Below, one piece after another: positions 50,603 to 60,111 of a DNA stretch of 64,000 nt. The first letter of the stretch is position 1, and each line of letters starts with the position of its first letter. The notes under the pieces are model-generated. The model was not told the DNA's origin. It saw nothing but the letters and a program-made list of their open reading frames with translations, and did no database searches. A program made the translations under genes and the position numbers. Source of the stretch: an uncultured Clostridia bacterium (lineage in GTDB: Bacteria > Bacillota > Clostridia > Lachnospirales > Cellulosilyticaceae); contig CAKZUB010000052.1 of the NCBI GenBank assembly GCA_937921505.1, forward strand, positions 1 to 64,000, given 5' to 3'.

Positions 50603-52868
50603 AAGATTTATTAAAGTTACAGGAATCGTTCAAGGGGTTGGCTTTAGGCCCTTCATCTATAGAATTGCCTTAGAAGAAAATCTAAAAGGCTGGGTTAATA
50701 ATACATCCGAAGGGGTATTGATTGACGTAGAAGGAACTACAGAGCATTTACGTACTTTCCAAAAAAGAATACAAGAACAAGCGCCGCCGTTCTCTCAAAT
50801 AGAAGAAGTCCTATCTGAGCCTCGCCCATATTTGGGCTATAGTGCTTTTAGGATTGAAAAAAGTGATAGAAACGAAGAAGCTATGACACTGATTTCCCCT
50901 GATCTTGCGATCTGTCCTGAATGTGAAAAAGAGATTAATGATCCACACAATACGCGTTGTCAGTATCCCTTTACCAATTGTACCAACTGTGGACCTAGGT
51001 TTTCAATCATCAAAGAGCTGCCCTATGACCGCGAAATGACTACCATGGGTGCTTTTCAAATGTGTGAGAAGTGTCAGGCAGAGTATGAAGATCCTCTAAA
51101 CAGAAGATTCCATGCACAGCCTAATGCTTGTCCGAAGTGCGGCCCTAGGGTGTGGCTGACAGACTCTGCGGGACACAGACTTGATGTACAAGATCCCATA
51201 AAAGAAGTGTGTATCAAGTTAAAAGAAGGCGCTGTTATAGGATTTAAAGGTCTAGGGGGTTTTCAGCTCCTATGTGATGCAACAAATCCAGAGGCCATTA
51301 AGAAGTTAAGAGAAAGAAAAAAACGGACCCACAAAGCCTTTGCTGTCATGATGAAAGACATAAAAACGGTTACAAACTACTGCTTAGTGAGTGATAAAGA
51401 AAAAGAAGTACTTACCGGTATACAAAAGCCTATTCTGCTTCTGGATAAAAAACATACGGATCTTCCAGAAGACATCGCACCCGGACAGAAGCGTTTAGGG
51501 GTAATGCTGCCATATACCCCGCTTCATCATTTAGTGTTTCAAGATACACTTGATGTGCTGGTGGTGACAAGCGGAAATACCAGCAGACTGCCTATGGCCT
51601 ACAAAAACGAAGAAGCCATCAAACAGTTAGCTCCAATCGTGGACTGCTTTTTGCTCCATGACCGGGAGATCTGGCTGCCTGTAGATGATTCTGTATCACG
51701 GGTCATATTAGGTAAAGAACGGCTCATTCGAAGGGCAAGAGGCTATGCTCCTTTTACAATGAAATGCGAAGGGATTCAGGACACCCTTGCCTGCGGCTCT
51801 CATCTTAAAAATACATTTAGTATTTCAATGAAAGAGCGGATTTTTGTAGGGCAGCATATTGGAGATTTGGAAAATCTAGAAACTTATCAGTATTTTGAGA
51901 GCTGTGTCAGTCATTTTAAGCATCTTTACCAGATTAAACCTGGTCTTATAGCCTACGACCTGCATCCAGAATATCTTTCCAGTATGTATGCTGAAAAGGA
52001 AGAGGGCCGCAAGATTGCCATACAGCATCATCATGCGCATATCGCCAGCTGTATGGCAGAACATGGCCTTAATGAAACGGTGCTTGGAATAGCTTATGAT
52101 GGCACAGGCTATGGCACGGACGGCAAAATATGGGGCGGTGAATTCTTTATCTGTAATTATGAAGATTTTCAAAGAGTCGGACAGCTTAATGACATGCTCA
52201 TGCCGGGGGGAGACGCAGCGATTAAAGAACCCTGGAGAATGGCAGTGAGCCAGCTTTATGCCTGCTCAGGAGAAAACTTAAGGCTTCCTCATACGCTGGG
52301 ACTGACCAAAGCACAAAGGCAAGGCACGATTCAAATGCTTAAGCTGCAGCTTAATTGCCCTAAGACATCAAGTATGGGACGGTTGTTTGACAGTGTAGCG
52401 GGTCTTTTGGGTTTATGTAACACTATCAGCTATGAAGCTGAAGGGGCTATTGCACTGGAAAATATTTCAGATCTATCGGATGTAGGGCCTTACCCTTATT
52501 CAATTGAAAGGTTAGACTCACGTTATGTGATTAATACGCAGAACGTTATTCAGGGTATTTTGACCGATTTAGAAGCAGATACGCCGATATCGAAAATTGC
52601 TGGAAGATTCCATACTACCGTTATTCATTTTACAGCTCAGTTAGCCTGCAAAATTTATGATACTTATAAAATTTCAAAAGTGGTTTTAAGCGGAGGGGTA
52701 TTTCAAAATGAAATACTTTTAAAAGCAGTTTACGAGGTGCTTACGAGAGAGGGATTTGAGGTTTATATGCATGAAAAAATACCCTGTAATGATGGCGGCA
52801 TTTCTCTAGGACAACTGGTTATTGCGAATCATAAAAATAATAAAGGAGATAAGACATTATGTGTGTAG
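50589..52868 (+). CDS. hypF: Carbamoyltransferase HypF
   Basis: A 759-residue enzyme that makes the carbamoyl precursor of the active-site cyanide ligands. It contains an acylphosphatase domain (about 5-90: VTGIVQGVGFRPFIYRIAL) and two zinc-finger pairs (CPECEK, CTNCGP, then CEKC and CPKCGP, about 105-190). A YrdC-like domain follows (about 200-380: RKKRTHKAFAVMM), then a Kae1-like domain with HHHAHIASCMAEHG and IAYDGTGYGTDGKIWGGE. ATG 50589 overlaps tatC; its end overlaps hypC by ten bases. Confidence 0.96.
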   Translation: MKTDRRFIKVTGIVQGVGFRPFIYRIALEENLKGWVNNTSEGVLIDVEGTTEHLRTFQKRIQEQAPPFSQIEEVLSEPRPYLGYSAFRIEKSDRNEEAMTLISPDLAICPECEKEINDPHNTRCQYPFTNCTNCGPRFSIIKELPYDREMTTMGAFQMCEKCQAEYEDPLNRRFHAQPNACPKCGPRVWLTDSAGHRLDVQDPIKEVCIKLKEGAVIGFKGLGGFQLLCDATNPEAIKKLRERKKRTHKAFAVMMKDIKTVTNYCLVSDKEKEVLTGIQKPILLLDKKHTDLPEDIAPGQKRLGVMLPYTPLHHLVFQDTLDVLVVTSGNTSRLPMAYKNEEAIKQLAPIVDCFLLHDREIWLPVDDSVSRVILGKERLIRRARGYAPFTMKCEGIQDTLACGSHLKNTFSISMKERIFVGQHIGDLENLETYQYFESCVSHFKHLYQIKPGLIAYDLHPEYLSSMYAEKEEGRKIAIQHHHAHIASCMAEHGLNETVLGIAYDGTGYGTDGKIWGGEFFICNYEDFQRVGQLNDMLMPGGDAAIKEPWRMAVSQLYACSGENLRLPHTLGLTKAQRQGTIQMLKLQLNCPKTSSMGRLFDSVAGLLGLCNTISYEAEGAIALENISDLSDVGPYPYSIERLDSRYVINTQNVIQGILTDLEADTPISKIAGRFHTTVIHFTAQLACKIYDTYKISKVVLSGGVFQNEILLKAVYEVLTREGFEVYMHEKIPCNDGGISLGQLVIANHKNNKGDKTLCV

Positions 52869-53083
52869 CAGTTCCTGTAAAAATTACTCAAATAGAAGGG
52901 CTTGAAGCTTGGGCAGACTTTGGCGGTGTGAAAAAAAAGATCAGCATTGCTTTAGTCTCGGATGTGAAAGAGGGAGATTATGTACTTCTGCATGCAGGTT
53001 GTGCTGTTTCACGTTTAGATACAGAAGAAGCCCATAAGACATTGGAGCTTTTTAAATCCTATGCCCATGGTCAAGAAGATTAA
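52859..53083 (+). CDS. hypC: Hydrogenase assembly chaperone HypC
   Basis: A 74-residue chaperone, N-terminus MCVAVPVKI, with the invariant Cys2 that carries the Fe(CN)2CO unit with HypD. The remaining GDYVLLHAGCAVSRL is typical. RBS AAAGGAGAT lies in the hypF tail. It is translationally coupled to hypF. Confidence 0.95.
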   Translation: MCVAVPVKITQIEGLEAWADFGGVKKKISIALVSDVKEGDYVLLHAGCAVSRLDTEEAHKTLELFKSYAHGQED

Positions 53084-53098
53084 GGCGGGTATGGGCAT

Positions 53099-54184
53099 TT
53101 GAAATATATAACAGAGTATAGAGACCCCAAGTTAACTAAGAAGCTTATTCAAAAAATTGCAGACAGCATCACTGGACAAATAAGCATTATGGAAGTCTGC
53201 GGCACACATACCATGTCTATTTTTAAAAGCGGCCTAAGGCAGCTGCTTCCGCCCGAGATCCGTTTTATTTCAGGACCGGGCTGTCCTGTATGTGTGACGC
53301 CGCAAAGCTATATTGATACAGCTATAGCGCTCACCAACAGACAGAACACAATGGTTGCAGCTTTTGGTGATATGCTTAGAGTCCCAGGGACAGAAGGTTC
53401 TTTAATGATGCAAAAAGCAACAGGTCATGATGTACGCATGGTATATTCGCCTTTAGATGCTGTGTTGCTGGCAGAAGAGTATTCTCATAAAGAAGTGGTT
53501 TTTTTAGCCGTTGGTTTTGAAACAACAGCCCCTGCCATCGCACTCAGTGTGATGCAGGCAAAAGCCAAAAATATTAACAACTATTCAATTTTGCAGTCAG
53601 TTAAAACGATGCCCAATACGATGGAAGCCTTGGTAAAAGATGAGGATATTCACATTGATGGTTTTATATGCCCAGGACATGTCAGTGCAGTAATCGGTGT
53701 AAAACCTTATCGGTTTTTAGCTGAGAGATATGGGCTGCCGGCAGTCATTGCAGGTTTTGAGCCCACAGATATTGCAATGGGCGTCTATCAGCTTTTAGAG
53801 ATGATTAATCACCAAGAAAGCGGTATAGTTAATGAATATACACGGCTTGTTACTGAGGAAGGTAATACAAAGGCATTAGAAATAATAGAAGAGTTTTTTG
53901 AACAAACAGATAGTTTGTGGAGAGGGCTGGGTTGCATTAAAGGAACGGGCCTAAGACTTAAAGAAGATTTCGAAAGCTATGATACAGAAAAAAAGCTTAA
54001 TATTCAAATGATGCCAGAACAGGCAGTTAGAGGATGTGTCTGCGGAGCTATATTAAAGGGACAGAAAACGCCTTTAGACTGCAAGCTGTTTGGAAGAGGA
54101 TGTACGCCAGAAACACCAATAGGGGCTTGTATGGTATCAGAAGAAGGTACTTGTGCAGCTTATTACCGCTATGGCGCGAGATAG
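53099..54184 (+). CDS. hypD: Hydrogenase iron-ligand assembly protein HypD
   Basis: 361 residues, TTG start at 53099. It carries conserved cysteine motifs: MEVCGTHTMSIFKSGL, SGPGCPVCVTP, VGFETTAPA and the [4Fe-4S] region CVCGAILKG ... CKLFGRGCTPETPIGACM. It reduces thiocyanate to cyanide on iron with HypC, HypE and HypF. Spacing from hypC is 15 bases. Confidence 0.95.
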   Translation: MKYITEYRDPKLTKKLIQKIADSITGQISIMEVCGTHTMSIFKSGLRQLLPPEIRFISGPGCPVCVTPQSYIDTAIALTNRQNTMVAAFGDMLRVPGTEGSLMMQKATGHDVRMVYSPLDAVLLAEEYSHKEVVFLAVGFETTAPAIALSVMQAKAKNINNYSILQSVKTMPNTMEALVKDEDIHIDGFICPGHVSAVIGVKPYRFLAERYGLPAVIAGFEPTDIAMGVYQLLEMINHQESGIVNEYTRLVTEEGNTKALEIIEEFFEQTDSLWRGLGCIKGTGLRLKEDFESYDTEKKLNIQMMPEQAVRGCVCGAILKGQKTPLDCKLFGRGCTPETPIGACMVSEEGTCAAYYRYGAR

Positions 54185-54223
54185 ATTTAGCAACATCAAT
54201 TTTAAAGTAAAGGCGGATTTTAG

Positions 54224-55228
54224 ATGGAGCGCATAACTATGGCTCATGGCAGCGGCGGCAGAGCGAGTCATCAGCTGATTCATGATCTTTTTTATAAATA
54301 TTTTCAGAATGATATTTTAAGTCAGGGCAATGATGCATCGGTAGTGCCGAATATTCCAGGCAGACTGGCTGTATCAACAGATTCTTTTGTCATCCATCCG
54401 ATTTTTTTCCCTGGAGGAGATATTGGCAAACTGGCTGTCTGCGGCACAGTCAATGACTTAGCAATGAGTGGTGCAAGACCCCTTTACATAACGGTAGCTT
54501 TTATTATTGAAGAAGGATTCTTATTAAAAGATTTGGAGAAGATCGTTTCTTCCATGAGCCAAACAGCAAAGGAAGCGGGGGTTAAAATTATTACAGGAGA
54601 TACAAAAGTTGTCGAGTCTGGCAGTGCAGATCACCTTTATATCAATACGACGGGTATTGGCATGATCCCAGAAGGGCTGCAAATAGGAGGCCAGTATGCA
54701 AGACCCGGGGATAAAGTATTAATCAGTGGGACTATAGGAGATCATGGCACTGCCATTATGGCCAAGCGAAAAGGCTTTGAATTTTCTTTAGACCTTGTGA
54801 GTGACTGCGGGCTTCTGAATGGGCTTATTGACCAGATGCTAAGCATAAAAGCAACTATCAAAGTACTGCGAGATCCTACACGGGGCGGGTTGGCCACTAC
54901 GCTTAATGAAATTGCCATACAAAGTGGTGTAGGTATTCTGCTTGAAGAAGGCAGTGTTCCGATCAAGCAGGAAGTAAGGAGTTTAGGTGAAATACTAGGG
55001 CTGGATCCTATGTATATTGCCAATGAAGGCAAAGTAATAGTTATTGTAGATGCAAAAGATGCAGAGCAAGTATTAAAGGTTATGAAGCGGCATCCTATGG
55101 GAACAGAAGCAGCGGTTGTTGGAACGATAATGGATGCGCCCAAAGGACAGGTTTATCTTAAAACAGAAATAGGCGGTACAAGAATCCTTCACATGCCGGT
55201 CGGAGAACTGTTGCCTAGGATTTGTTAA
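54224..55228 (+). CDS. hypE: Hydrogenase cyanide-forming protein HypE
   Basis: A 334-residue ATP-dependent dehydratase of the PurM/SelD fold. MAHGSGGRASHQLI opens the protein. DPTRGGLATTLNEIA and VNDLAMSGARPLYIT are conserved. It ends with the required Cys in LLPRIC, which receives the carbamoyl group and becomes thiocyanate. ATG is preceded by AAAGGCGGA. It is the last recognisable gene of the hyp operon. Confidence 0.96.
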   Translation: MERITMAHGSGGRASHQLIHDLFYKYFQNDILSQGNDASVVPNIPGRLAVSTDSFVIHPIFFPGGDIGKLAVCGTVNDLAMSGARPLYITVAFIIEEGFLLKDLEKIVSSMSQTAKEAGVKIITGDTKVVESGSADHLYINTTGIGMIPEGLQIGGQYARPGDKVLISGTIGDHGTAIMAKRKGFEFSLDLVSDCGLLNGLIDQMLSIKATIKVLRDPTRGGLATTLNEIAIQSGVGILLEEGSVPIKQEVRSLGEILGLDPMYIANEGKVIVIVDAKDAEQVLKVMKRHPMGTEAAVVGTIMDAPKGQVYLKTEIGGTRILHMPVGELLPRIC

Positions 55229-55257
55229 AAATATATCTAATAAGGAGATGAAGTGCA

Positions 55258-55443
55258 ATGTGTATGGAGAGTCAATTGGTTACTTTATTAAGGAGATTAT
55301 CTAAAGAGGATTTAAATAATATGATTATGTGCTTAGAAGTGGGACTGATAAATTCAAAAGAGAGTCATAAAACCGATAGTTTTCAAGCTACCTCAATGAA
55401 GGTAAAGCTAATATTAGCAGAGTATGAAGCGCACGAGGCATAA
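55258..55443 (+). CDS. Small unknown protein at the end of the hydrogenase operon
   Basis: 61 residues, ATG 55258 behind AAGGAGATGAAG, 29 bases after hypE. It reads MCMESQLVTLLRRLSKEDLN, then a mostly helical charged body ending YEAHEA. No family is recognised. A good RBS, the close spacing and the lack of overlapping alternatives support a real gene. It may be a small assembly or regulatory protein, but this is only inferred from position. Confidence 0.6.
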   Translation: MCMESQLVTLLRRLSKEDLNNMIMCLEVGLINSKESHKTDSFQATSMKVKLILAEYEAHEA

Positions 55444-55493
55444 GTGTTATATTTTTTTATAAGAAATAATTAAAATGTTCACTACTATAATTC

Positions 55494-55523
55494 TTGACAG
55501 GCTAACCACAAAAATAGTATGAT
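55494..55523 (+). promoter_or_regulatory. Promoter of the ferredoxin gene
   Basis: TTGACA (55494-55499), 18 bases, TATGAT (55518-55523). The start codon is 38 bases further on. Confidence 0.75.
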
Positions 55524-55561
55524 TAACATGAAATTTAATCAAACTGTGGAGGTAACAGATC

Positions 55562-55735
55562 ATGGCATATTTTATTAATGAAGATTGCATTAACTGTGGT
55601 GCATGCGAAAGCGAATGTCCAGTAACATGTATTACTGAAGGAGATTCAAAATACGTAATCGATGCTGCTGAATGTATAGATTGTGGAGCATGTGCAGATG
55701 TTTGTCCTGTAAATTCACCAAATCCAGAAGAATAA
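55562..55735 (+). CDS. 2[4Fe-4S] ferredoxin
   Basis: A 57-residue clostridial-type ferredoxin found by direct translation. Two cluster motifs, CINCGACESECP and CIDCGACADVCP, each give four Cys ligands. RBS GGAGGTAAC precedes ATG 55562. It has its own promoter and terminator. It could be a redox partner of many clostridial enzymes; use by the exported hydrogenase is unlikely, since it is cytoplasmic. Confidence 0.95.
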   Translation: MAYFINEDCINCGACESECPVTCITEGDSKYVIDAAECIDCGACADVCPVNSPNPEE

Positions 55736-55760
55736 TTAAAATAATTAAAACAATTAAAAC

Positions 55761-55798
55761 AAAAGGTGATTTCTTAAAACAGAAATCATCTTTTTTTA
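55761..55798 (+). terminator. Ferredoxin terminator
   Basis: Arms GATGATTTC-type: AAGGTGATTTC and GAAATCATCTTT around an eight-base loop, followed by a T run. Confidence 0.85.
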
Positions 55799-55860
55799 TG
55801 CCATTTTTTATGTTTTTTCTAGGAATTTCTAAGAACTTTTAAGAATAAAAAATATTTATA

Positions 55861-55889
55861 TTGAATAATTTATCTAAAGATGGTAAAAT
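55861..55889 (+). promoter_or_regulatory. typA promoter
   Basis: TTGAAT (55861-55866), 17 bases, TAAAAT (55884-55889), with TGG at the extended -10. Confidence 0.7.
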
Positions 55890-55932
55890 CAATAATTGTG
55901 AGTAAAATAGCAGAAAGAAGGTTCATATACAA

Positions 55933-57750
55933 ATGAGTGATATGAAAATTATGAATATAGCAGTAATAGCCCATGTAGATGCAGGTAAATCGACGCTTGT
56001 AGACGCTTTTCTAGGTCAAAGTGGGGTATTTAGAGAAAACCAAGAACATGTAGATTGTATAATGGATAGTAATGATTTAGAAAGAGAAAGAGGTATTACA
56101 ATCTATTCTAAAAATTGTTCTATCAAATATAAAGATTACAAGATTAATATCGTAGATACACCAGGGCACAGTGATTTTTCATCAGAAGTTGAACGTGTTA
56201 TACGTACTGTAGATACGGTTATTTTGCTTGTTGACTCTATAGAAGGACCAATGCCACAAACGAGATTTGTACTTCAAAAGTCTCTTGAGCTTGGACTTAA
56301 ACCAATTCTTGTTATTAATAAAATAGATAAACCAAATCATAGAGCAGAAGAAGTTGTAGACATGACGTTTGATCTATTTGTAGATTTACAAGCTGATGAT
56401 GAGCAATTAGATTTTCCTATTCTGTATGGCATAGGAAAAGATGGCATCATGCAATATGAATTAGAAGACGTGGGACAAGATATTACACCACTTTTAGAAA
56501 CAATTATTGAAAGAGTTGGCGCCTATCCACAACAAGATGAAAAACCTTTGAAAATGCAAATTAGTGCACTAGCTTATGATGATTATGTAGGAAGACTCGG
56601 TATAGGCCGTATTTATGAAGGCGTTATCAAAGAAGGTCAGACTGTAGAAATTGTTAATAATGAAGGTCAGACAAGGCAAGCACGTATTTCAAAAGCAATG
56701 GTTTATGAAGGATTAAAACAAGTTTCAGTAAAAGAAGCAACTAGTGGGGATATCGTAGTACTTGCAGGTATTCCAGATATTTCTATAGGAGAAACAATAG
56801 GAGAAGTGGGCAAAGTAGAGGCTATGACGCCAATTACAATAGAAAAGCCTACACTTGCTATGAACTTTTTAGTTAATAATTCACCTTTTGCGGGGAAAAG
56901 TGGTAAGTTTGTTACGACAAGACATATTAAAGATAGACTAGAAAAAGAAACAGAAATTAATGTAGGTCTTAAAGTAGAGCCAATGGAAACAACAGATGGT
57001 TACCGCGTATCAGGCAGAGGTGAACTCCATTTATCGGTACTTCTTGAAAACATGAGACGAGAAGGATATGAAGTAGGCGTTTCAAAACCAGAGGTTATCA
57101 TGTATAAAGATGAGAACGGTAAACTAGTAGAGCCGTTAGAACGCGTTATTATTAGTGTACCAGAGGAATATTCAGGATCTGTTATTAGCAAGCTGAATAC
57201 GAGAAAAGGAACTATGCAAAGTATGGAACCTGAAAATGGACATGTTAGAATAGAGTATCTTTGCCCAACGCGTGCGCTCCTAGGATATAGAAGTGAGCTG
57301 ATCACAGATTCAAGAGGTGAAGCAACTATGGTTCGCACGATAGAAGGTTATATTGAATATGTTGGAGAACTTCCAAGAAGAGGCAATGGTGTGCTTATTG
57401 CTCAGGAACTTGGTACGACGATGGGATATGCACTGAACAGCCTTGAAGATAGAGGGACTTTATTTGTAAAACCAGGTACAGAGGTTTACCCGGGTCTGAT
57501 TATTGGGATGAATGCGCGTAGAGATGATATGACAGTTAACCCTTGTAAAAATAAAAAAATGACAAATACAAGATCTTCCGGGGCAGATGATGCTATTAGA
57601 TTATCACCACCAAGACTCTTTTCGCTTGAAGAAGCACTTGAATTCATAGAAGATGATGAACTTGTAGAAGTGACACCAGATGCTATTAGACTTCGTAAAA
57701 AAGTATTAGATGAAGGTGAAAGAATAAGAGCAGGTAGAAAAAGTAAGTAA
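55933..57750 (+). CDS. typA: Ribosome-associated GTPase TypA/BipA
   Basis: A 605-residue translational GTPase. G1 [12 protein letters not shown], the switch-[13 protein letters not shown]3 [12 protein letters not shown] and G4 NKIDKPNHR are clear. Domains II, III and V-like follow, with the BipA-specific C-terminal region ending [13 protein letters not shown]. It assists ribosome assembly and translation under stress. AGAAAGAAGG precedes the ATG. It is monocistronic with a strong terminator. Confidence 0.97.
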   Translation: MSDMKIMNIAVIAHVDAGKSTLVDAFLGQSGVFRENQEHVDCIMDSNDLERERGITIYSKNCSIKYKDYKINIVDTPGHSDFSSEVERVIRTVDTVILLVDSIEGPMPQTRFVLQKSLELGLKPILVINKIDKPNHRAEEVVDMTFDLFVDLQADDEQLDFPILYGIGKDGIMQYELEDVGQDITPLLETIIERVGAYPQQDEKPLKMQISALAYDDYVGRLGIGRIYEGVIKEGQTVEIVNNEGQTRQARISKAMVYEGLKQVSVKEATSGDIVVLAGIPDISIGETIGEVGKVEAMTPITIEKPTLAMNFLVNNSPFAGKSGKFVTTRHIKDRLEKETEINVGLKVEPMETTDGYRVSGRGELHLSVLLENMRREGYEVGVSKPEVIMYKDENGKLVEPLERVIISVPEEYSGSVISKLNTRKGTMQSMEPENGHVRIEYLCPTRALLGYRSELITDSRGEATMVRTIEGYIEYVGELPRRGNGVLIAQELGTTMGYALNSLEDRGTLFVKPGTEVYPGLIIGMNARRDDMTVNPCKNKKMTNTRSSGADDAIRLSPPRLFSLEEALEFIEDDELVEVTPDAIRLRKKVLDEGERIRAGRKSK

Positions 57751-57770
57751 ACAATACTATAAATTATAAA

Positions 57771-57832
57771 AAAGCAGCGCATAACATTAAAAGAATACAT
57801 TCTTTTAATGTTATGCGCTGCTTTTTTAATTA
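57771..57832. terminator. typA terminator with 26-base arms
   Basis: 57771-57796 and 57799-57824 are exact reverse complements with only two bases between, and a T run follows. The core includes GCAGCGCATAAC and GTTATGCGCTGC. It is an unusually long, almost loopless hairpin. Confidence 0.9.
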
Positions 57833-58123
57833 AATAAATAGCTTATAAAATATCTAAAATACATTATAAAAATTCATAATATGTATTTTTATTCAAAAAG
57901 AGATATTATGCAAGAGAATTTTCTTTAAATAATACGATTTTATGTAAACATATTAAAAAACAATAATCTTTTATAAGTAACTTACATTATAAGCTTATTA
58001 GCTATATAATTAATTTGTTTACAACTCAAAAGGTTTACATAAAATATGAATATGATATTATTTTATACAGAAGAATCTTTTGTTGGAAAACATCAAATTA
58101 AGCATAAAAATTTATTAAAAATA
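57833..58123. other. AT-rich gene-free region with a distant inverted repeat
   Basis: About 290 bases contain no convincing ORF. The only structure seen is ATTTTATGTAAAC (57937-57949) and its exact reverse complement at 58033-58045, separated by 83 bases. In DNA this AT-rich, a chance match is possible. Confidence 0.5.
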
Positions 58124-58152
58124 TTGACACCTTAGTGTAATGTTGATAGAAT
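58124..58152 (+). promoter_or_regulatory. Promoter of the ilv T-box operon
   Basis: TTGACA (58124-58129), 17 bases, TAGAAT (58147-58152). Transcription should start near 58159, giving a leader of about 330 bases. Confidence 0.8.
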
Positions 58153-58158
58153 ACATGT

Positions 58159-58440
58159 AAATCAATATTAATTTATAAATGCAATGAAGGAGAACGACTT
58201 TTGCAGAATCAATTTTAGAGAGTTAGCGGGTGGTGAAAGCTAATATTGATGCAAGATGTAAATCACTCCTGAGCAGAACTTTTGAAAGGCATAAGCTAAG
58301 TAAGAAGTCTCCGGATGCCCCGTTAAAAGCAAGGGTTTGATAGAACCTGATGAGAGGACTTATATTTTTTTATAAGTCAAAATGGGTGGTAACGCGTGGA
58401 GTATTCCTCGTCCCGTTATTGGGATGAGGATTTTTTATAT
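58159..58440 (+). ncRNA. T-box leader, probably isoleucine-specific
   Basis: A T-box riboswitch. The Stem I distal motif includes AGAGAGTTAGCGGGTGGTG. The T-box sequence AATGGGTGGTAACGCG lies at 58381-58396, with TGGT to pair with the free tRNA acceptor end. The terminator has arms CCTCGTCCC (58406-58414) and GGGATGAGG (58421-58429) and a T run. The specifier position before ACTCCTGAG reads ATC (58262-58264), indicating tRNA-Ile. Uncharged tRNA-Ile would favour readthrough into ilvB. The codon choice is my reading of the loop and needs folding to confirm. Confidence 0.85.
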
Positions 58441-58489
58441 ATATTTTGGGAAATATTAAAGTAATAGATAAAATAAAGGAGGAATTGTG

Positions 58490-60097
58490 ATGAAATTATC
58501 AGACGTATTAGTACGTTGTTTAAGTGAAGAAAAGGTAGATACAGTATTTGGTTATCCAGGAGCTGCAGTACTAGCCGTCTATGAGTCATTGAGAACCTCT
58601 TCTTTGCACCATGTGCTTGTAAGACAAGAACAAGCAGCAGTTCATAGTGCGAGTGGTTATGCAAGAACAACTGGAAAGGTGGGCGTATGTATTGCTACAT
58701 CTGGACCTGGTGCTACTAATCTTATTACAGGAATTGCTACAGCTTATATGGATTCGATACCAATTGTTATTATTACAGGACAAGTAAAAACAAGTCTTAT
58801 AGGAAGAGATGTATTTCAAGAAGTAGATATTACTGGAGCTACAGAGCCTTTTATTAAGCATAGTTATTTAGTTAAAAATGCAAAAGACTTCCCAAGAATA
58901 TTAAAAGAAGCTTTTTATATCGCGACAACAGGAAGACCAGGACCAGTTCTTATAGATCTTCCGATGGATGTTCAAGAAGAACAAATAGAATACAATTATC
59001 CAAAGGAAGTTAAGATCAGAGGGTATAAGCCAACACTACAAGGTCATATGGGGCAGATAAAAAAAATTATAAAGCTTTTAGAACACAGCAAGAGACCACT
59101 TGTTTGTGCGGGTGGAGGCGTTGTACTTGGAAATGCTACAGAGGAGCTTAGAGAATTTATACAAAGGTCTAACATTCCATTCGTACACACCTTAATGGGA
59201 ACCGGCTCTCTCCCAACATGCTCAGAAAACAACTTTGGAATGATAGGTACTCATGGTTATGCATGTTCTAATTGGGCACTTAAGCATGCTGATACTATTT
59301 TATTTATTGGAACGCGTATAGCAGATAGAGCTGTTACTAATACAGGTATTTTTGATGAAAACGCTAATATTATTCATATTGATGTTGATCCGGCAGAAAT
59401 AGGAAAGATTACTTCGGCAGCTATCCCAGTAGTTGGAGAAGCCAAATCTATTCTTAAAGGGATTAGCGCACTTATTAAAAAGATTGATACCGAAGAGTGG
59501 AGAGCTCATATAGCTCAAAAACAAGTTATCAAAGAAGAAAATCATCCAAAAGATTCAATTAATCCAAAACTCGTTGTAAGAAAGCTATCAGAAATGCTGT
59601 CAGATGACGCAATTGTTACAGCAGATGTAGGACAAAACCAATTTTGGACGATGAGAAATGTAGAAATTAAAGGAAACAGAAGGCTTATTTGTTCAGGTGG
59701 GTTTGGAACAATGGGATATTCACTTCCAGCAGCTATAGGCGCAAGTATAGGCAATAAAGATAGGCAAGTAGTCAGCATACTTGGAGACGGCAGTTTTCAA
59801 ATGAGTATGTTTGAGCTTGGAACACTTGTGCAAGAAGGGGTGAATCCACTTATTATTTTATTTAATAATAGTGGACTTGGTATGGTAAGAGAACTTCAAA
59901 GAAGAACAGATCTTAAGGAACACGGTGTAGCGCTTAAAGGTAATCCAGACTTTGCGGCAATTGCAAGAGCATATGGCATTACAGCAAAAACTATATCTGA
60001 TGAAAAGGATATAGAGGCATCATTAAATGAAGCTTTAACAAGTGGTAAACCTTACTTCTTAGAGGTGATTGTAAGTGATAAAGAATCTACATTATAG
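58490..60097 (+). CDS. ilvB: Acetolactate synthase large (catalytic) subunit
   Basis: About 535 residues from ATG 58490, behind AAAGGAGG. A ThDP-dependent enzyme that condenses pyruvate with pyruvate or 2-oxobutyrate. VFGYPGAAVLAVYESL and LVRQEQAAVHSASGYARTTG contain the catalytic Glu. ThDP binding uses GDGSFQMSMFELGT and a following NNSGLGMVRE. First gene behind the T-box leader; ilvN starts 14 bases after its stop. Confidence 0.95.
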   Translation: MKLSDVLVRCLSEEKVDTVFGYPGAAVLAVYESLRTSSLHHVLVRQEQAAVHSASGYARTTGKVGVCIATSGPGATNLITGIATAYMDSIPIVIITGQVKTSLIGRDVFQEVDITGATEPFIKHSYLVKNAKDFPRILKEAFYIATTGRPGPVLIDLPMDVQEEQIEYNYPKEVKIRGYKPTLQGHMGQIKKIIKLLEHSKRPLVCAGGGVVLGNATEELREFIQRSNIPFVHTLMGTGSLPTCSENNFGMIGTHGYACSNWALKHADTILFIGTRIADRAVTNTGIFDENANIIHIDVDPAEIGKITSAAIPVVGEAKSILKGISALIKKIDTEEWRAHIAQKQVIKEENHPKDSINPKLVVRKLSEMLSDDAIVTADVGQNQFWTMRNVEIKGNRRLICSGGFGTMGYSLPAAIGASIGNKDRQVVSILGDGSFQMSMFELGTLVQEGVNPLIILFNNSGLGMVRELQRRTDLKEHGVALKGNPDFAAIARAYGITAKTISDEKDIEASLNEALTSGKPYFLEVIVSDKESTL

Positions 60098-60111
60098 AAA
60101 AGAGGGAAGAG

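Noticed and set aside
39549-55443. Prophage or transposon boundaries around the hydrogenase island
   Set aside because: No integrase, transposase, tRNA junction or flanking direct repeats were seen at either edge; acquisition is suggested only by composition.
57839-58123. Possible small ORF or second riboswitch before the T-box
   Set aside because: All frames are short and AT-rich without RBS; no conserved riboswitch motif was seen.
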